This document shows, piece after piece, positions 1 to 6,007 of a DNA stretch of 9,555 bases (position 1 is its first letter; each line of letters begins with the position of its first letter). The stretch comes from Thiotrichaceae bacterium (lineage in GTDB: Bacteria > Pseudomonadota > Gammaproteobacteria > Thiotrichales > Thiotrichaceae), in assembly GCA_027008885.1 (NCBI GenBank), contig JALVDQ010000289.1, forward strand, positions 1 to 9,555, in the 5' to 3' direction. The notes under the pieces are model-generated. The model had not been told where the DNA came from. It saw only the letters and a list, made by a program, of their open reading frames with translations, and ran no database searches. Both the position numbers and the translations under genes were made by a program.

Positions 1-1
1 T

Positions 2-271
2 GAAGGAAAACGCCTTGAAACAATCCCGCTTGATATCAACAAGGATAATGAGTTTACTGACGCTGACAATGTTACCTATGAAAACAGCAAGGCGATTATT
101 TCAGGCGTACAGGATGTCGCATTGGGGGTCGTTTATAGTACCCCCACAGTGATCAGCCATGATAATCAAACAGAAGGCAAATATCTTACCGGCTCCGGTG
201 GTAGCGTCGGTATGTTCAAGGAATCAGCAAGCAATTTTTCTGGAAGAATGTCCTGGCGACAAATTCGTTAA
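2..271 (+). CDS. pilY1: PilY1-type pilus tip adhesin, C-terminal end (5' partial)
   Basis: The reading frame is open from the window edge to TAA at 269-271, giving the last 89 residues of a larger protein. The end matches the usual PilY1 C-terminus: an Asp/Asn-rich loop, a short T-P-T-V-I-S strand, a KYLTGSGGSVG stretch and the terminal SGRMSWRQIR. PilY1 is a large secreted protein that works with the minor pilins at the type IV pilus tip, in adhesion and in control of extension and retraction. The segment DINKDNEFTDAD (nt 32-67) has acidic or polar side chains at positions 1, 3, 5, 9 and 12, like an EF-hand loop but without the glycine at position 6. PilY1 proteins are known to bind calcium through such loops in the C-terminal beta-propeller. 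The pilin genes follow 45 bases later on the same strand. The N-terminal part lies outside the window, so integrity of the gene cannot be judged. Confidence 0.85.
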   Translation, partial: EGKRLETIPLDINKDNEFTDADNVTYENSKAIISGVQDVALGVVYSTPTVISHDNQTEGKYLTGSGGSVGMFKESASNFSGRMSWRQIR

Positions 272-316
272 GTATTTTTCCTAAACATAAAAACCACAGT
301 CATAAGAAAAATAATA

Positions 317-847
317 ATGAAACAACATCAGGGATTTACCTTAATCGAACTCATCATCACTATTGCCATAGCAGGGATATTAACCTCTATGGCAGTGCCA
401 AACTTTAGTAAACTGATGCAAAAAAACAAAATGACGTCTTTGCATAACGAGTTATTGTCTTCATTAAGCTTAACTCGTAACCTGGCTATAAGCCGGGGTT
501 CTTTTGCGACGCTTTGCAAGTCTAACCCGGCGGGTACTGACTGTAGCTCTTCAGCCTCATGGAATGATGGCTGGATCGTCTTTTCTGATAAAAATAATGA
601 TGGAACGGTAGATAGCGGAGAAGACATTATCGCAGTGAATAATAATTTACCCAAAGGAGTCACAATCAGCTATGCCAAAAACAGGGTGACTTATGGTGCT
701 CAGGGTTACGCACAGGGTTATAGCGGCACATTTACTTTTTGTGATCAACGTGCGAGTGGCGAAGAAAAAAAAGGTATGGTTATTTCTAATAATGGTCATA
801 TCAGGGTAGCCACTTCTGCAACAGAACTGGGGGAATGTCAAAATTAA
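317..847 (+). CDS. fimT: Type IV pilus minor pilin, FimT/FimU (GspH-like)
   Basis: This is a 176-residue prepilin. The short leader MKQHQG is followed by FTLIEL, so the prepilin peptidase should cut after Gly6 and Glu5 of the mature protein is present. A hydrophobic helix runs to about residue 28. The globular part shows GspH/FimT features: a W-x-V-F segment (residues 86-89), then an Asp-rich loop at 91-102 (DKNNDGTVDSGE), and near the end GTFTFC with a following V-I-S-N-N-G strand. Cysteines are at 67, 76, 142 and 174, enough for two disulfides. FimU/GspH proteins link the tip minor pilins to the major pilin fibre. The ribosome binding site is weak: only an A-rich stretch precedes the ATG. 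The next gene, pilV, begins one base after the stop codon. FimT and FimU are hard to separate by sequence alone, and the symbol could be either. Confidence 0.88.
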   Translation: MKQHQGFTLIELIITIAIAGILTSMAVPNFSKLMQKNKMTSLHNELLSSLSLTRNLAISRGSFATLCKSNPAGTDCSSSASWNDGWIVFSDKNNDGTVDSGEDIIAVNNNLPKGVTISYAKNRVTYGAQGYAQGYSGTFTFCDQRASGEEKKGMVISNNGHIRVATSATELGECQN

Positions 848-848
848 C

Positions 849-1340
849 ATGAACAGAGGATTACATAAAAACAAGGGCTTTACCCTGATCGAAATACTCG
901 TTGCCCTTTTGATTTTAACGATTGGTTTACTCGGGATTGGCGGCTTGCAAACAAAGGCACAGCAATATGGGCGTTATTCCTATTTAAGTACCCAGGCAAC
1001 TGTTTTTGGGCATGACATTTTGGAAAGAGCCAGAGCAAACCCAAAAGGTCTTCTTTCGGGTTTTTACAACAAGCCGAACAACCAGCAACATGCAAGTTGC
1101 TATAGCCTGACAGGTTGCAGTGTTCAGGAAATGGCAGAAAATGATATGTATGAATGGCATACAAAAATTACCAGCACGCTACCTGGAGGAGGCTCTGTGA
1201 TTTGTCTTGATTCAACCCCGAATGATGGCACGCCGGCAGAAACAGCCTGTGATGGACTGGGTTTAATCTATGCCGCCAAAGTTTGGTGGAAGCTGCCTGA
1301 TGGTACAGATCAACGTGTAGTAATAACAACAGCTTTGTAA
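849..1340 (+). CDS. pilV: Type IV pilus minor pilin PilV
   Basis: This 163-residue prepilin has the leader MNRGLHKNKG followed by FTLIEILVALLILTIG, with Glu5 of the mature protein in place. The pattern V-A-L-L-I-L-T-I-G-L-L-G-I and the following H-D-I-L-E-R-A-R-A-N segment (residues 55-64) are typical of PilV, the GspI-like member of the minor pilin set. Four cysteines (84, 90, 119, 134) could form two disulfides, and the protein ends with a W-W-x-L-P-D-G strand common in this family. In Pseudomonas PilV forms a tip subcomplex with PilW and PilX. The start lies one base after the fimT stop, so the two are probably translationally coupled. The nearest purine-rich stretch (GGGGGA in the end of fimT) is rather far upstream. 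Confidence 0.88.
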   Translation: MNRGLHKNKGFTLIEILVALLILTIGLLGIGGLQTKAQQYGRYSYLSTQATVFGHDILERARANPKGLLSGFYNKPNNQQHASCYSLTGCSVQEMAENDMYEWHTKITSTLPGGGSVICLDSTPNDGTPAETACDGLGLIYAAKVWWKLPDGTDQRVVITTAL

Positions 1341-1359
1341 AAAGATAAAGTAAATAATA

Positions 1360-2469
1360 ATGAAACCAGTAAAAAATAAACAGATCGGTCTGAGTTTAAT
1401 TGAATTGCTGATATCCATGCTTCTTGGGGCAATTATACTGATTGGCGTCATTCAGGTTTTTGCCAGCACAAAAAATTCCACCCGACAGTTACAGGCTGAT
1501 GCAGAGATACAGGAAAATGCGCGTTTTGCCTTTTCAGTCATCACCTCGATTGTTCAGGAAGCAGGCAATTTTGGATGTCAGGCTGCAAATAACCTCTCAA
1601 CTATTTCCCTGCTAAATACGACAGACAATACATTTAGACCAGCCCGCGTCATTGAAGGCTGGGAAGCAGACGGAACCGCACATGGTGATAGCTATTCACC
1701 CAATGTAGGCTCAGATGTAGTCAATATCAGCTCAAGCCACTGGAGCTCATCCAATAATGCCAAAAAAGACCCGAATACCTACGCAAAGCAACATTCGGAT
1801 ATATTCAAGATATGGTACACAAAGAGAAAAAGAACGGCACTTACCTCTATTGCAGGAAATGTACTAAAGTTTTCTGCGATAGACCTTAAACCGGGCGATA
1901 TCTTATCTGTAAACGATTGCCAAAATCTAATATTCGCACAAACCTGTGGATGTGAAGATAATGACTGCGATGGAGATGATACGGAAGCTGATATAGACCC
2001 TTCATCATGCAGCACCCCCGGCAATAAAGCCTATAACCTGTCTAATCTGAATATACCAACAACAGAGGTTTCTGTTCTGGATGCCGCATTATTTTTTGTG
2101 GGAAAACGTGATGATAATGCTGAAAACATTCCTTCCTTGTTTGTTAGACATCTTGGTGCTGATGCAACACTCACAGCAAAAGAAGAAATACTGGAAGGCG
2201 TGGAAAGCATGCAGGTACTCTATGGTGAAGATACCAGTGGTGATAAATCGCCCAATTATTATGTCAACGCCAATCAGGTAAACAACTGGAATCATGTGGT
2301 CAGCCTGAAAATAAGCCTGCTTTTGCGTTCCCGTAAAAATAATATTTTTAATAATGCACAAACCTTAAAGTTTAATGGAGCCAACCTGAATATAGCTTCT
2401 TCTGACCACTATCTGCGCCGGGTCTTTACATCCGTTATTTCTTTAAGAAATCGCAATATTGGTTATTAG
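1360..2469 (+). CDS. pilW: Type IV pilus minor pilin PilW
   Basis: This 369-residue protein has the prepilin leader MKPVKNKQIG followed by LSLIELLISMLLGAIILIGVI; mature position 1 is Leu and Glu5 is kept. After the helix comes A-E-I-Q-E-N-A-R-F-A-F, a signature of PilW/GspJ-type minor pilins, then a large globular domain. Its length fits PilW, the biggest minor pilin. Residues 187-217 form a Cys- and Asp-rich patch with five cysteines (187, 196, 198, 203, 217); a sixth is at 73. Within it, residues 200-211 (DNDCDGDDTEAD) fit the spacing of an EF-hand calcium loop. The C-terminal V-V-S-L-K-I-S-L-L-L-R-S strand is also usual for the family. The gene lies 19 bases after pilV and 30 before pilX and is surely part of the same transcript. 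A good ribosome binding site is not obvious. Confidence 0.9.
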   Translation: MKPVKNKQIGLSLIELLISMLLGAIILIGVIQVFASTKNSTRQLQADAEIQENARFAFSVITSIVQEAGNFGCQAANNLSTISLLNTTDNTFRPARVIEGWEADGTAHGDSYSPNVGSDVVNISSSHWSSSNNAKKDPNTYAKQHSDIFKIWYTKRKRTALTSIAGNVLKFSAIDLKPGDILSVNDCQNLIFAQTCGCEDNDCDGDDTEADIDPSSCSTPGNKAYNLSNLNIPTTEVSVLDAALFFVGKRDDNAENIPSLFVRHLGADATLTAKEEILEGVESMQVLYGEDTSGDKSPNYYVNANQVNNWNHVVSLKISLLLRSRKNNIFNNAQTLKFNGANLNIASSDHYLRRVFTSVISLRNRNIGY

Positions 2470-2499
2470 CACTGATTATTAAAGGATGAGAGATACAAA

Positions 2500-3006
2500 A
2501 TGAAATTACAACAAAAACAATCCGGTACTGTTTTGATTATGGGAATTGTGATGTTACTCATTCTGTCTGTGATTATATTGGCTGGAAGCAAAACCACCAT
2601 GCTACAGCAAAAGATGAGTAATAACTTTAAAGATAAGGAATACGCATTTCAGGCAGCAGAAGCCGCCATCAGGACAGGAGAGAAATTTCTGAGAAATGCA
2701 ACTGTAGCGGAGCTCAGGAACCTCACATTTGATGGGACAAATGGATATTACGGCTATGATATTGATAGAGCCGTCAAGGAAGAATCTGACTGGTCAGATC
2801 TTCACGCGCTTGATTCCGAGCATGGTTTGTATCAGGTAATTGGCACGCCGAAATATATTATTGAAAAAATTGTCGGCGTTCAGCCTCCAGGTGGATCACT
2901 GCAAGCTCCGCAGGCAAAAGACTCAAGTTATTACCGGATCACGGCAAAAGCAAAAGGTGGCACAGACGGTTCTCTGGTTGTATTGCAAACCATTTATAAA
3001 AAATAA
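2500..3006 (+). CDS. pilX: Type IV pilus minor pilin PilX
   Basis: The 168-residue product begins MKLQQKQSG followed by TVLIMGIVMLLILSVIILAGSKTTMLQQKM. Gly9 is the expected cleavage point. The mature protein has Met rather than Glu at position 5. Lack of Glu5 is known for GspK-type tip pseudopilins, the counterpart of PilX. The segment N-N-F-K-D-K-E-Y-A-F-Q-A-A-E-A-A-I-R (about residues 42-59) is the conserved PilX N-terminal domain signature. The C-terminus S-Y-Y-R-I-T-A-K-A-K-G-G and the V-V-L-Q-T-I-Y-K-K end are also typical. It is much shorter than GspK, as is normal for PilX. A GGATGAGAG stretch (2484-2492) lies 7 bases before the ATG and is the best ribosome binding site in the cluster. 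The gene ends the pilin cluster; its neighbour is convergent, with only 18 bases between the stop codons. Confidence 0.87.
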   Translation: MKLQQKQSGTVLIMGIVMLLILSVIILAGSKTTMLQQKMSNNFKDKEYAFQAAEAAIRTGEKFLRNATVAELRNLTFDGTNGYYGYDIDRAVKEESDWSDLHALDSEHGLYQVIGTPKYIIEKIVGVQPPGGSLQAPQAKDSSYYRITAKAKGGTDGSLVVLQTIYKK

Positions 3007-3024
3007 GCGAGTCCTTGATCAGAA

Positions 3025-3804
3025 TCACTGCAAGGCATCAAGTGCTGCTTTATGTAGCCGGGGGTTCGCCGTTGCCAGAATCTGGTCTTTGGTTTCCAGG
3101 CTAATTGCCTTTCCAGACCAGTCGGAGATAACACCTCCGGCACCTTCTACAACCGGAGCAACCGCCATAAAATCATAGGGTTTTAAATCTGCCTCAACGA
3201 TAACATCAGTAAACCCTGAAGCAAGCAGTCCATAAGCCAGGCAATCCGCACCAAAAATGCTAAATTTACATTGATCGGCGAGTGCATGATAACGAAGCAT
3301 TGTGTCTTCATTAAACATCCTGGGCGTAGTGGTATAGGCTGTTGCCTCAGCAAGCCGGAGGTTGTTCTGGTTGGCTTGAACGGGGCTGCCATTATAAGTC
3401 GTCTGCTTGCCCTTGATGCCTATCCAGCGATCATCCAGCGCAGGCAAGTCAACCAGACCAAATTGTGGCTTTCCCTTGTAACATAAGCCTATTAGTGTAC
3501 CAAAGGTTGGCTTTCCCGTTGAGAAGCTGGCGGTGCCGTCGATTGGATCAACAACCCAGGTCCAGTTTTTGTCAATTTCTCTTTGACCCGTTTCTTCTCC
3601 ATAAAAACCATACTCGGGAAATGCACTTTCTATTATTTCACGAATAAGATGCTCGGCTTCCCTGTCGGCAACAGTAACAGGTGAATCATCCAGTTTTTGA
3701 ACAATTTCCAGTGGCTGACGAAAATACTTCAAGGTGATTTCCCGTGCTGCATCAGCTGCCTGAACAGCAACGCTGATGTGTGCATTGGTTACTTTATTAT
3801 TCAT
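3025..3804 (-). CDS. hisN: Inositol monophosphatase family phosphatase, histidinol-phosphatase (HisN) type
   Basis: This 259-residue protein belongs to the magnesium-dependent, lithium-sensitive phosphatase superfamily. The metal-site motifs are all present: S-P-V-T-V-A-D at 41-47, G-E-E at 69-71, the D-P-I-D-G-T signature at 86-91 (Asp86 and Asp89), and a C-terminal Asp211 in L-K-P-Y-D-F-M-A-V-A-P-V-V-E-G-A-G-G. The L-K-P-Y-D form of the last motif is the one found in HisN-like histidinol phosphatases, which remove phosphate from L-histidinol phosphate in histidine synthesis. Inositol monophosphatase or 3'-phosphoadenosine phosphatase activity cannot be excluded, because substrate choice in this family is not readable from motifs alone. 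No other histidine gene is in the window. The gene lies 91 bases after dnaQ on the same strand and may share its transcript or have its own promoter. A second ATG 13 bases upstream is out of frame. Confidence 0.85.
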   Translation of the reverse strand: MNNKVTNAHISVAVQAADAAREITLKYFRQPLEIVQKLDDSPVTVADREAEHLIREIIESAFPEYGFYGEETGQREIDKNWTWVVDPIDGTASFSTGKPTFGTLIGLCYKGKPQFGLVDLPALDDRWIGIKGKQTTYNGSPVQANQNNLRLAEATAYTTTPRMFNEDTMLRYHALADQCKFSIFGADCLAYGLLASGFTDVIVEADLKPYDFMAVAPVVEGAGGVISDWSGKAISLETKDQILATANPRLHKAALDALQ

Positions 3805-3858
3805 TCGTATTATTCATCGCTGTTGTTTGTTAGTGCTCTGCAAAATATATCAAAAACA

Positions 3859-3870
3859 GGGGGGATGGGT
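3859..3870. repeat. Short G-rich intergenic repeat, copy 1
   Basis: The 12-mer GGGGGGATGGGT lies between dnaQ and the hisN-like gene, preceded by an A-rich run. An identical 12-mer, also after an A-run, occurs at 8158-8169. On the minus strand, the direction of transcription here, it reads as a C-run followed by a T-rich run. No hairpin accompanies it. Function is unknown, and two copies could be chance in homopolymer-rich DNA. Confidence 0.4.
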
Positions 3871-3895
3871 ATTTATTTGTTATTGCTCTAATTCC

Positions 3896-4585
3896 CTACC
3901 AGGCATTTGCCTCTATTGATTCCAGATACGCATTGTGCGCTTGCAGTTCATCTTTATTCGCCTTTATCACGGGCAGGGGAAGGCGTTCCGCAGTAATCTT
4001 GCGAAAGCTGCCTGAGGCATTCATGCCACTTTCTGATGCAGCTTCATCACCCAGTAACAAATCAGTCTGCCCGCCAGTCATAGCCAGATAGACATCAGCA
4101 AGGATTTCCGAGTCCAGCAATGCGCCATGCAACTGGCGATGCTCGTTCTTTATATCATAGCGTTTACACAGTGCGTCCAGTGAATTTCGCTGACCAGGGT
4201 GCAGTTGTCGCGCCAGCACCAGGCTGTCACTAATTTCGCAATAGTCTTGCAGCTTTTTTGTATTACCAAGAAGAGAAAATTCATAATTAATAAAGGCAAC
4301 ATCAAACGGCGCATTATGAATAATCAGTTCGGCAGCGTTGATATAGTCAATAAAATCGCCAACAATATCCTCAAAATAGGGTTTGTCCGCCAGAAATTCA
4401 CTGGTAATGCCGTGAACCTTTAAGGCGCCTTCTTCACTCTCACGATCTACCTTTATGTACTGGTGATAATTATTACCCGTCAGCTTGCGATCAATCATCT
4501 CGACACAACCGATTTCAATGATGCGGTTGCCGTCGCGTATTTCCAGACCCGTTGTCTCTGTATCCAGAAAAATTTGTCTTAGCAT
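3896..4585 (-). CDS. dnaQ: DNA polymerase III epsilon subunit (proofreading exonuclease)
   Basis: This 229-residue protein is the 3'-5' exonuclease that removes misincorporated bases during replication, in complex with the alpha and theta subunits. The three DEDDh exonuclease motifs are intact: Exo I F-L-D-T-E-T-T-G (Asp8, Glu10), Exo II H-N-A-P-F-D (Asp95), and Exo III H-G-A-L-L-D-S-E (His153, Asp158). After G-G-Q-T-D (171-175) comes a flexible linker, then a C-terminal tail ending E-L-Q-A-H-N-A-Y-L-E-S-I-E-A-N-A-W. This matches the part of epsilon that binds the polymerase subunit, so this is the replicative enzyme and not a loose DnaQ-like nuclease. Length is close to the E. coli protein (243). 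Its ATG follows the rnhA stop directly (TAA then ATG), indicating coupling. In E. coli rnhA and dnaQ are adjacent but divergent; here they are co-directional as in Pseudomonas. Confidence 0.96.
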   Translation of the reverse strand: MLRQIFLDTETTGLEIRDGNRIIEIGCVEMIDRKLTGNNYHQYIKVDRESEEGALKVHGITSEFLADKPYFEDIVGDFIDYINAAELIIHNAPFDVAFINYEFSLLGNTKKLQDYCEISDSLVLARQLHPGQRNSLDALCKRYDIKNEHRQLHGALLDSEILADVYLAMTGGQTDLLLGDEAASESGMNASGSFRKITAERLPLPVIKANKDELQAHNAYLESIEANAW

Positions 4586-5035
4586 TTAGTCATTTCCCCG
4601 CCTTGCATCCATCGCTTTGTTCGCCAGTTCATCAGCGCGCTCATTACCTTTATTGCCACTATGACCTTTGACCCAGTGCCATGCTACTTTATGTTTTCCG
4701 GTGACTTCATCCAGGCGCTGCCATAAATCCTTATTTTTGACCGGCTTGTTGGCTGCTGTCTTCCAGCCCCTTTTTTTCCAGCCTGCAAGCCATTGGGTTA
4801 TTCCCTGGCGTACATAGTTAGAATCCGTGGTAAGCTTGACCTGGCTGGGACGATTCAGGATTTCCAGGGCGCGAATGGCTGCCATTAGTTCCATGCGGTT
4901 ATTTGTGGTTTCTTCTTCATAACCGTAGAGTTCCTTTTTGTGCTTGCCATAGCGCAAAACGGCTCCCCAGCCACCTGGTCCCGGATTACCCCGGCAGCCG
5001 CCATCAGTATATATTTCTACTTTACGAGTAGTCAT
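4586..5035 (-). CDS. rnhA: Ribonuclease HI
   Basis: This 149-residue protein is a full-length type 1 RNase H, which cuts the RNA strand of RNA-DNA hybrids and clears R-loops and primers. The catalytic set is complete: Asp11 in [16 protein letters not shown], Glu49 in N-N-R-M-E-L, Asp71 in T-T-D-S-N-Y-V, His125 in V-K-G-H-S-G and Asp135 in N-E-R-A-D-E-L-A. Each is one position later than in the E. coli enzyme. The basic substrate-binding handle ([13 protein letters not shown], residues 82-94) is also present. Its start codon shares one base with the stop codon of the methyltransferase before it (TGATG), and its stop abuts the dnaQ start. This arrangement suggests one messenger with translational coupling. 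Confidence 0.97.
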   Translation of the reverse strand: MTTRKVEIYTDGGCRGNPGPGGWGAVLRYGKHKKELYGYEEETTNNRMELMAAIRALEILNRPSQVKLTTDSNYVRQGITQWLAGWKKRGWKTAANKPVKNKDLWQRLDEVTGKHKVAWHWVKGHSGNKGNERADELANKAMDARRGND

Positions 5036-5841
5036 CAGTTAGAGTAGTTCTGTCTGCGAATTTTTTGCGCGGTGCGGTTTAATACCACCTTGCCGCCGAT
5101 CAATACCGCGGGGGCTTCCCAGATAGGCTTGTGCGGGCGCATCGCAACAACCTGCTTTTTCACATGAAACAGGTACATATTGCCCAAAAATGGCGCTGCC
5201 AGCCCGCCCCAGCGTTCCAGCCATCTGAGTCGCTCAAACAGCTTTTTATTATTTGTGCCAAGACGCATTCCCATATAATGCACATCCAGCACCTCAAAAC
5301 CCAGCAAGGAAAACCAGTCACGCACCCTGGGCACACTGCGCATCATATATACATTATTTTTTCGGGCAAAGCCTGAACGAATCAGGCGCGCAAGACGGGA
5401 AACCGAAAAGGGATTAAAGCCAATCAGGATACAATGCCCTTCAGGAACCAGTACCCGGTCAATTTCACGCAAAACCTGATGTGGATCTTCAGATAACTCA
5501 AGCACATGACTGGCAACCACGAGGTCAATATTATCAGTCGCAACAGGCAATTGTTCTATAGATGAAATAAGCGAAGTTTTAGGTTTTTTATTATTTTTAG
5601 CCTGGGTATCTTGCAGTTCAAGCACCGATTTATCAGAAACAATCGAAAAATCGGCGGCTATCCGGCTTGAGTGAAGCAAATCATGTTCGCCACTCAATGC
5701 ACCGATCTGGATTGCGTAATAACCAAATATTTCAGTCATAATATCTGTGCAAATATCATCCACACGCTTTAGCGCAGCCTTGCCCGACAAGGTTTGATAC
5801 CAGTTTGAGCAATACTTCAACATTTCGCTTTTACTTTTCAT
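5035..5841 (-). CDS. SAM-dependent methyltransferase, YafS-like
   Basis: This 268-residue protein resembles the class I methyltransferase encoded next to rnhA in gammaproteobacteria (YafS in E. coli; the gene before rnhA in Pseudomonas). The central part fits the Methyltransf_11 pattern: [11 protein letters not shown] (105-115), then [22 protein letters not shown] (124-145). The SAM-binding glycine motif is degenerate: I see Q-I-G-A-L at 45-49 where G-x-G-x-G would be expected, as I recall for this family. The C-terminal third (about 160-268) includes an [13 protein letters not shown] segment and a basic tail. The substrate is not known. It heads the minus-strand group and overlaps rnhA by one base. 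The ribosome binding site is weak. I leave the symbol empty because orthology with yafS is inferred mostly from position. Confidence 0.82.
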   Translation of the reverse strand: MKSKSEMLKYCSNWYQTLSGKAALKRVDDICTDIMTEIFGYYAIQIGALSGEHDLLHSSRIAADFSIVSDKSVLELQDTQAKNNKKPKTSLISSIEQLPVATDNIDLVVASHVLELSEDPHQVLREIDRVLVPEGHCILIGFNPFSVSRLARLIRSGFARKNNVYMMRSVPRVRDWFSLLGFEVLDVHYMGMRLGTNNKKLFERLRWLERWGGLAAPFLGNMYLFHVKKQVVAMRPHKPIWEAPAVLIGGKVVLNRTAQKIRRQNYSN

Positions 5842-5888
5842 AATTCAGTACAATTGCCTCATAATCTGATCGTCTTGCCTTTGTCAAC

Positions 5889-5917
5889 ATTATAACGTAT
5901 TATTTGATCACAATTAA
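5889..5917 (-). promoter_or_regulatory. Candidate sigma-70 promoter for the methyltransferase-rnhA-dnaQ operon
   Basis: On the minus strand a perfect TATAAT (5894 to 5889) is preceded, after 17 bases, by TTAATT (5917 to 5912), a weak -35 element. Transcription would begin near 5882, about 40 bases before the methyltransferase ATG. The inference rests on consensus match and position only. Confidence 0.45.
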
Positions 5918-5933
5918 ACCTTCTCTATATAAT
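5904..5933 (+). promoter_or_regulatory. Candidate sigma-70 promoter for mltD
   Basis: TTGATC (5904-5909, four of six consensus bases) and a perfect TATAAT (5928-5933) are 18 bases apart. A start near 5940 would leave a leader of about 68 bases before the mltD ATG. The -35 region overlaps the -35 region of the divergent minus-strand promoter, so the two could compete or be co-regulated. Confidence 0.5.
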
Positions 5934-5987
5934 AAAAATAGACTATATTAAAAATACTTACATTATTTTTTTTAGAAACGACACAAG

Positions 5988-6005
5988 GTTTGGGGAGTTT
6001 GGGGA
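5988..6005 (+). repeat. Tandem 9-base duplication over the mltD ribosome binding site
   Basis: GTTTGGGGA occurs twice in a row (5988-5996 and 5997-6005), just before the mltD ATG at 6008. The GGGGAG made by the first copy lies 10 bases from the ATG and is a plausible ribosome binding site. The GGGGA of the second copy is only 2 bases away and too close to serve. Without the duplication the surviving GGGGA would be badly placed, so the repeat may set translation of mltD. Confidence 0.65.
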
Positions 6006-6007
6006 TC

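Noticed and set aside
2081..2361. Open frames inside pilW in other frames and strand
   Set aside because: They have no ribosome binding site or recognisable domain, and pilW is continuous and well supported through this region.
3007..3024. Bidirectional terminator between pilX and the phosphatase gene
   Set aside because: Only 18 bases separate the stop codons and no stem with a T-run is visible there.
5990..6007. TTG start giving mltD six more residues
   Set aside because: The codons fall inside the tandem repeat that supplies the ribosome binding site. ATG 6008 has a GGGGAG at 10 bases and gives a normal signal peptide.
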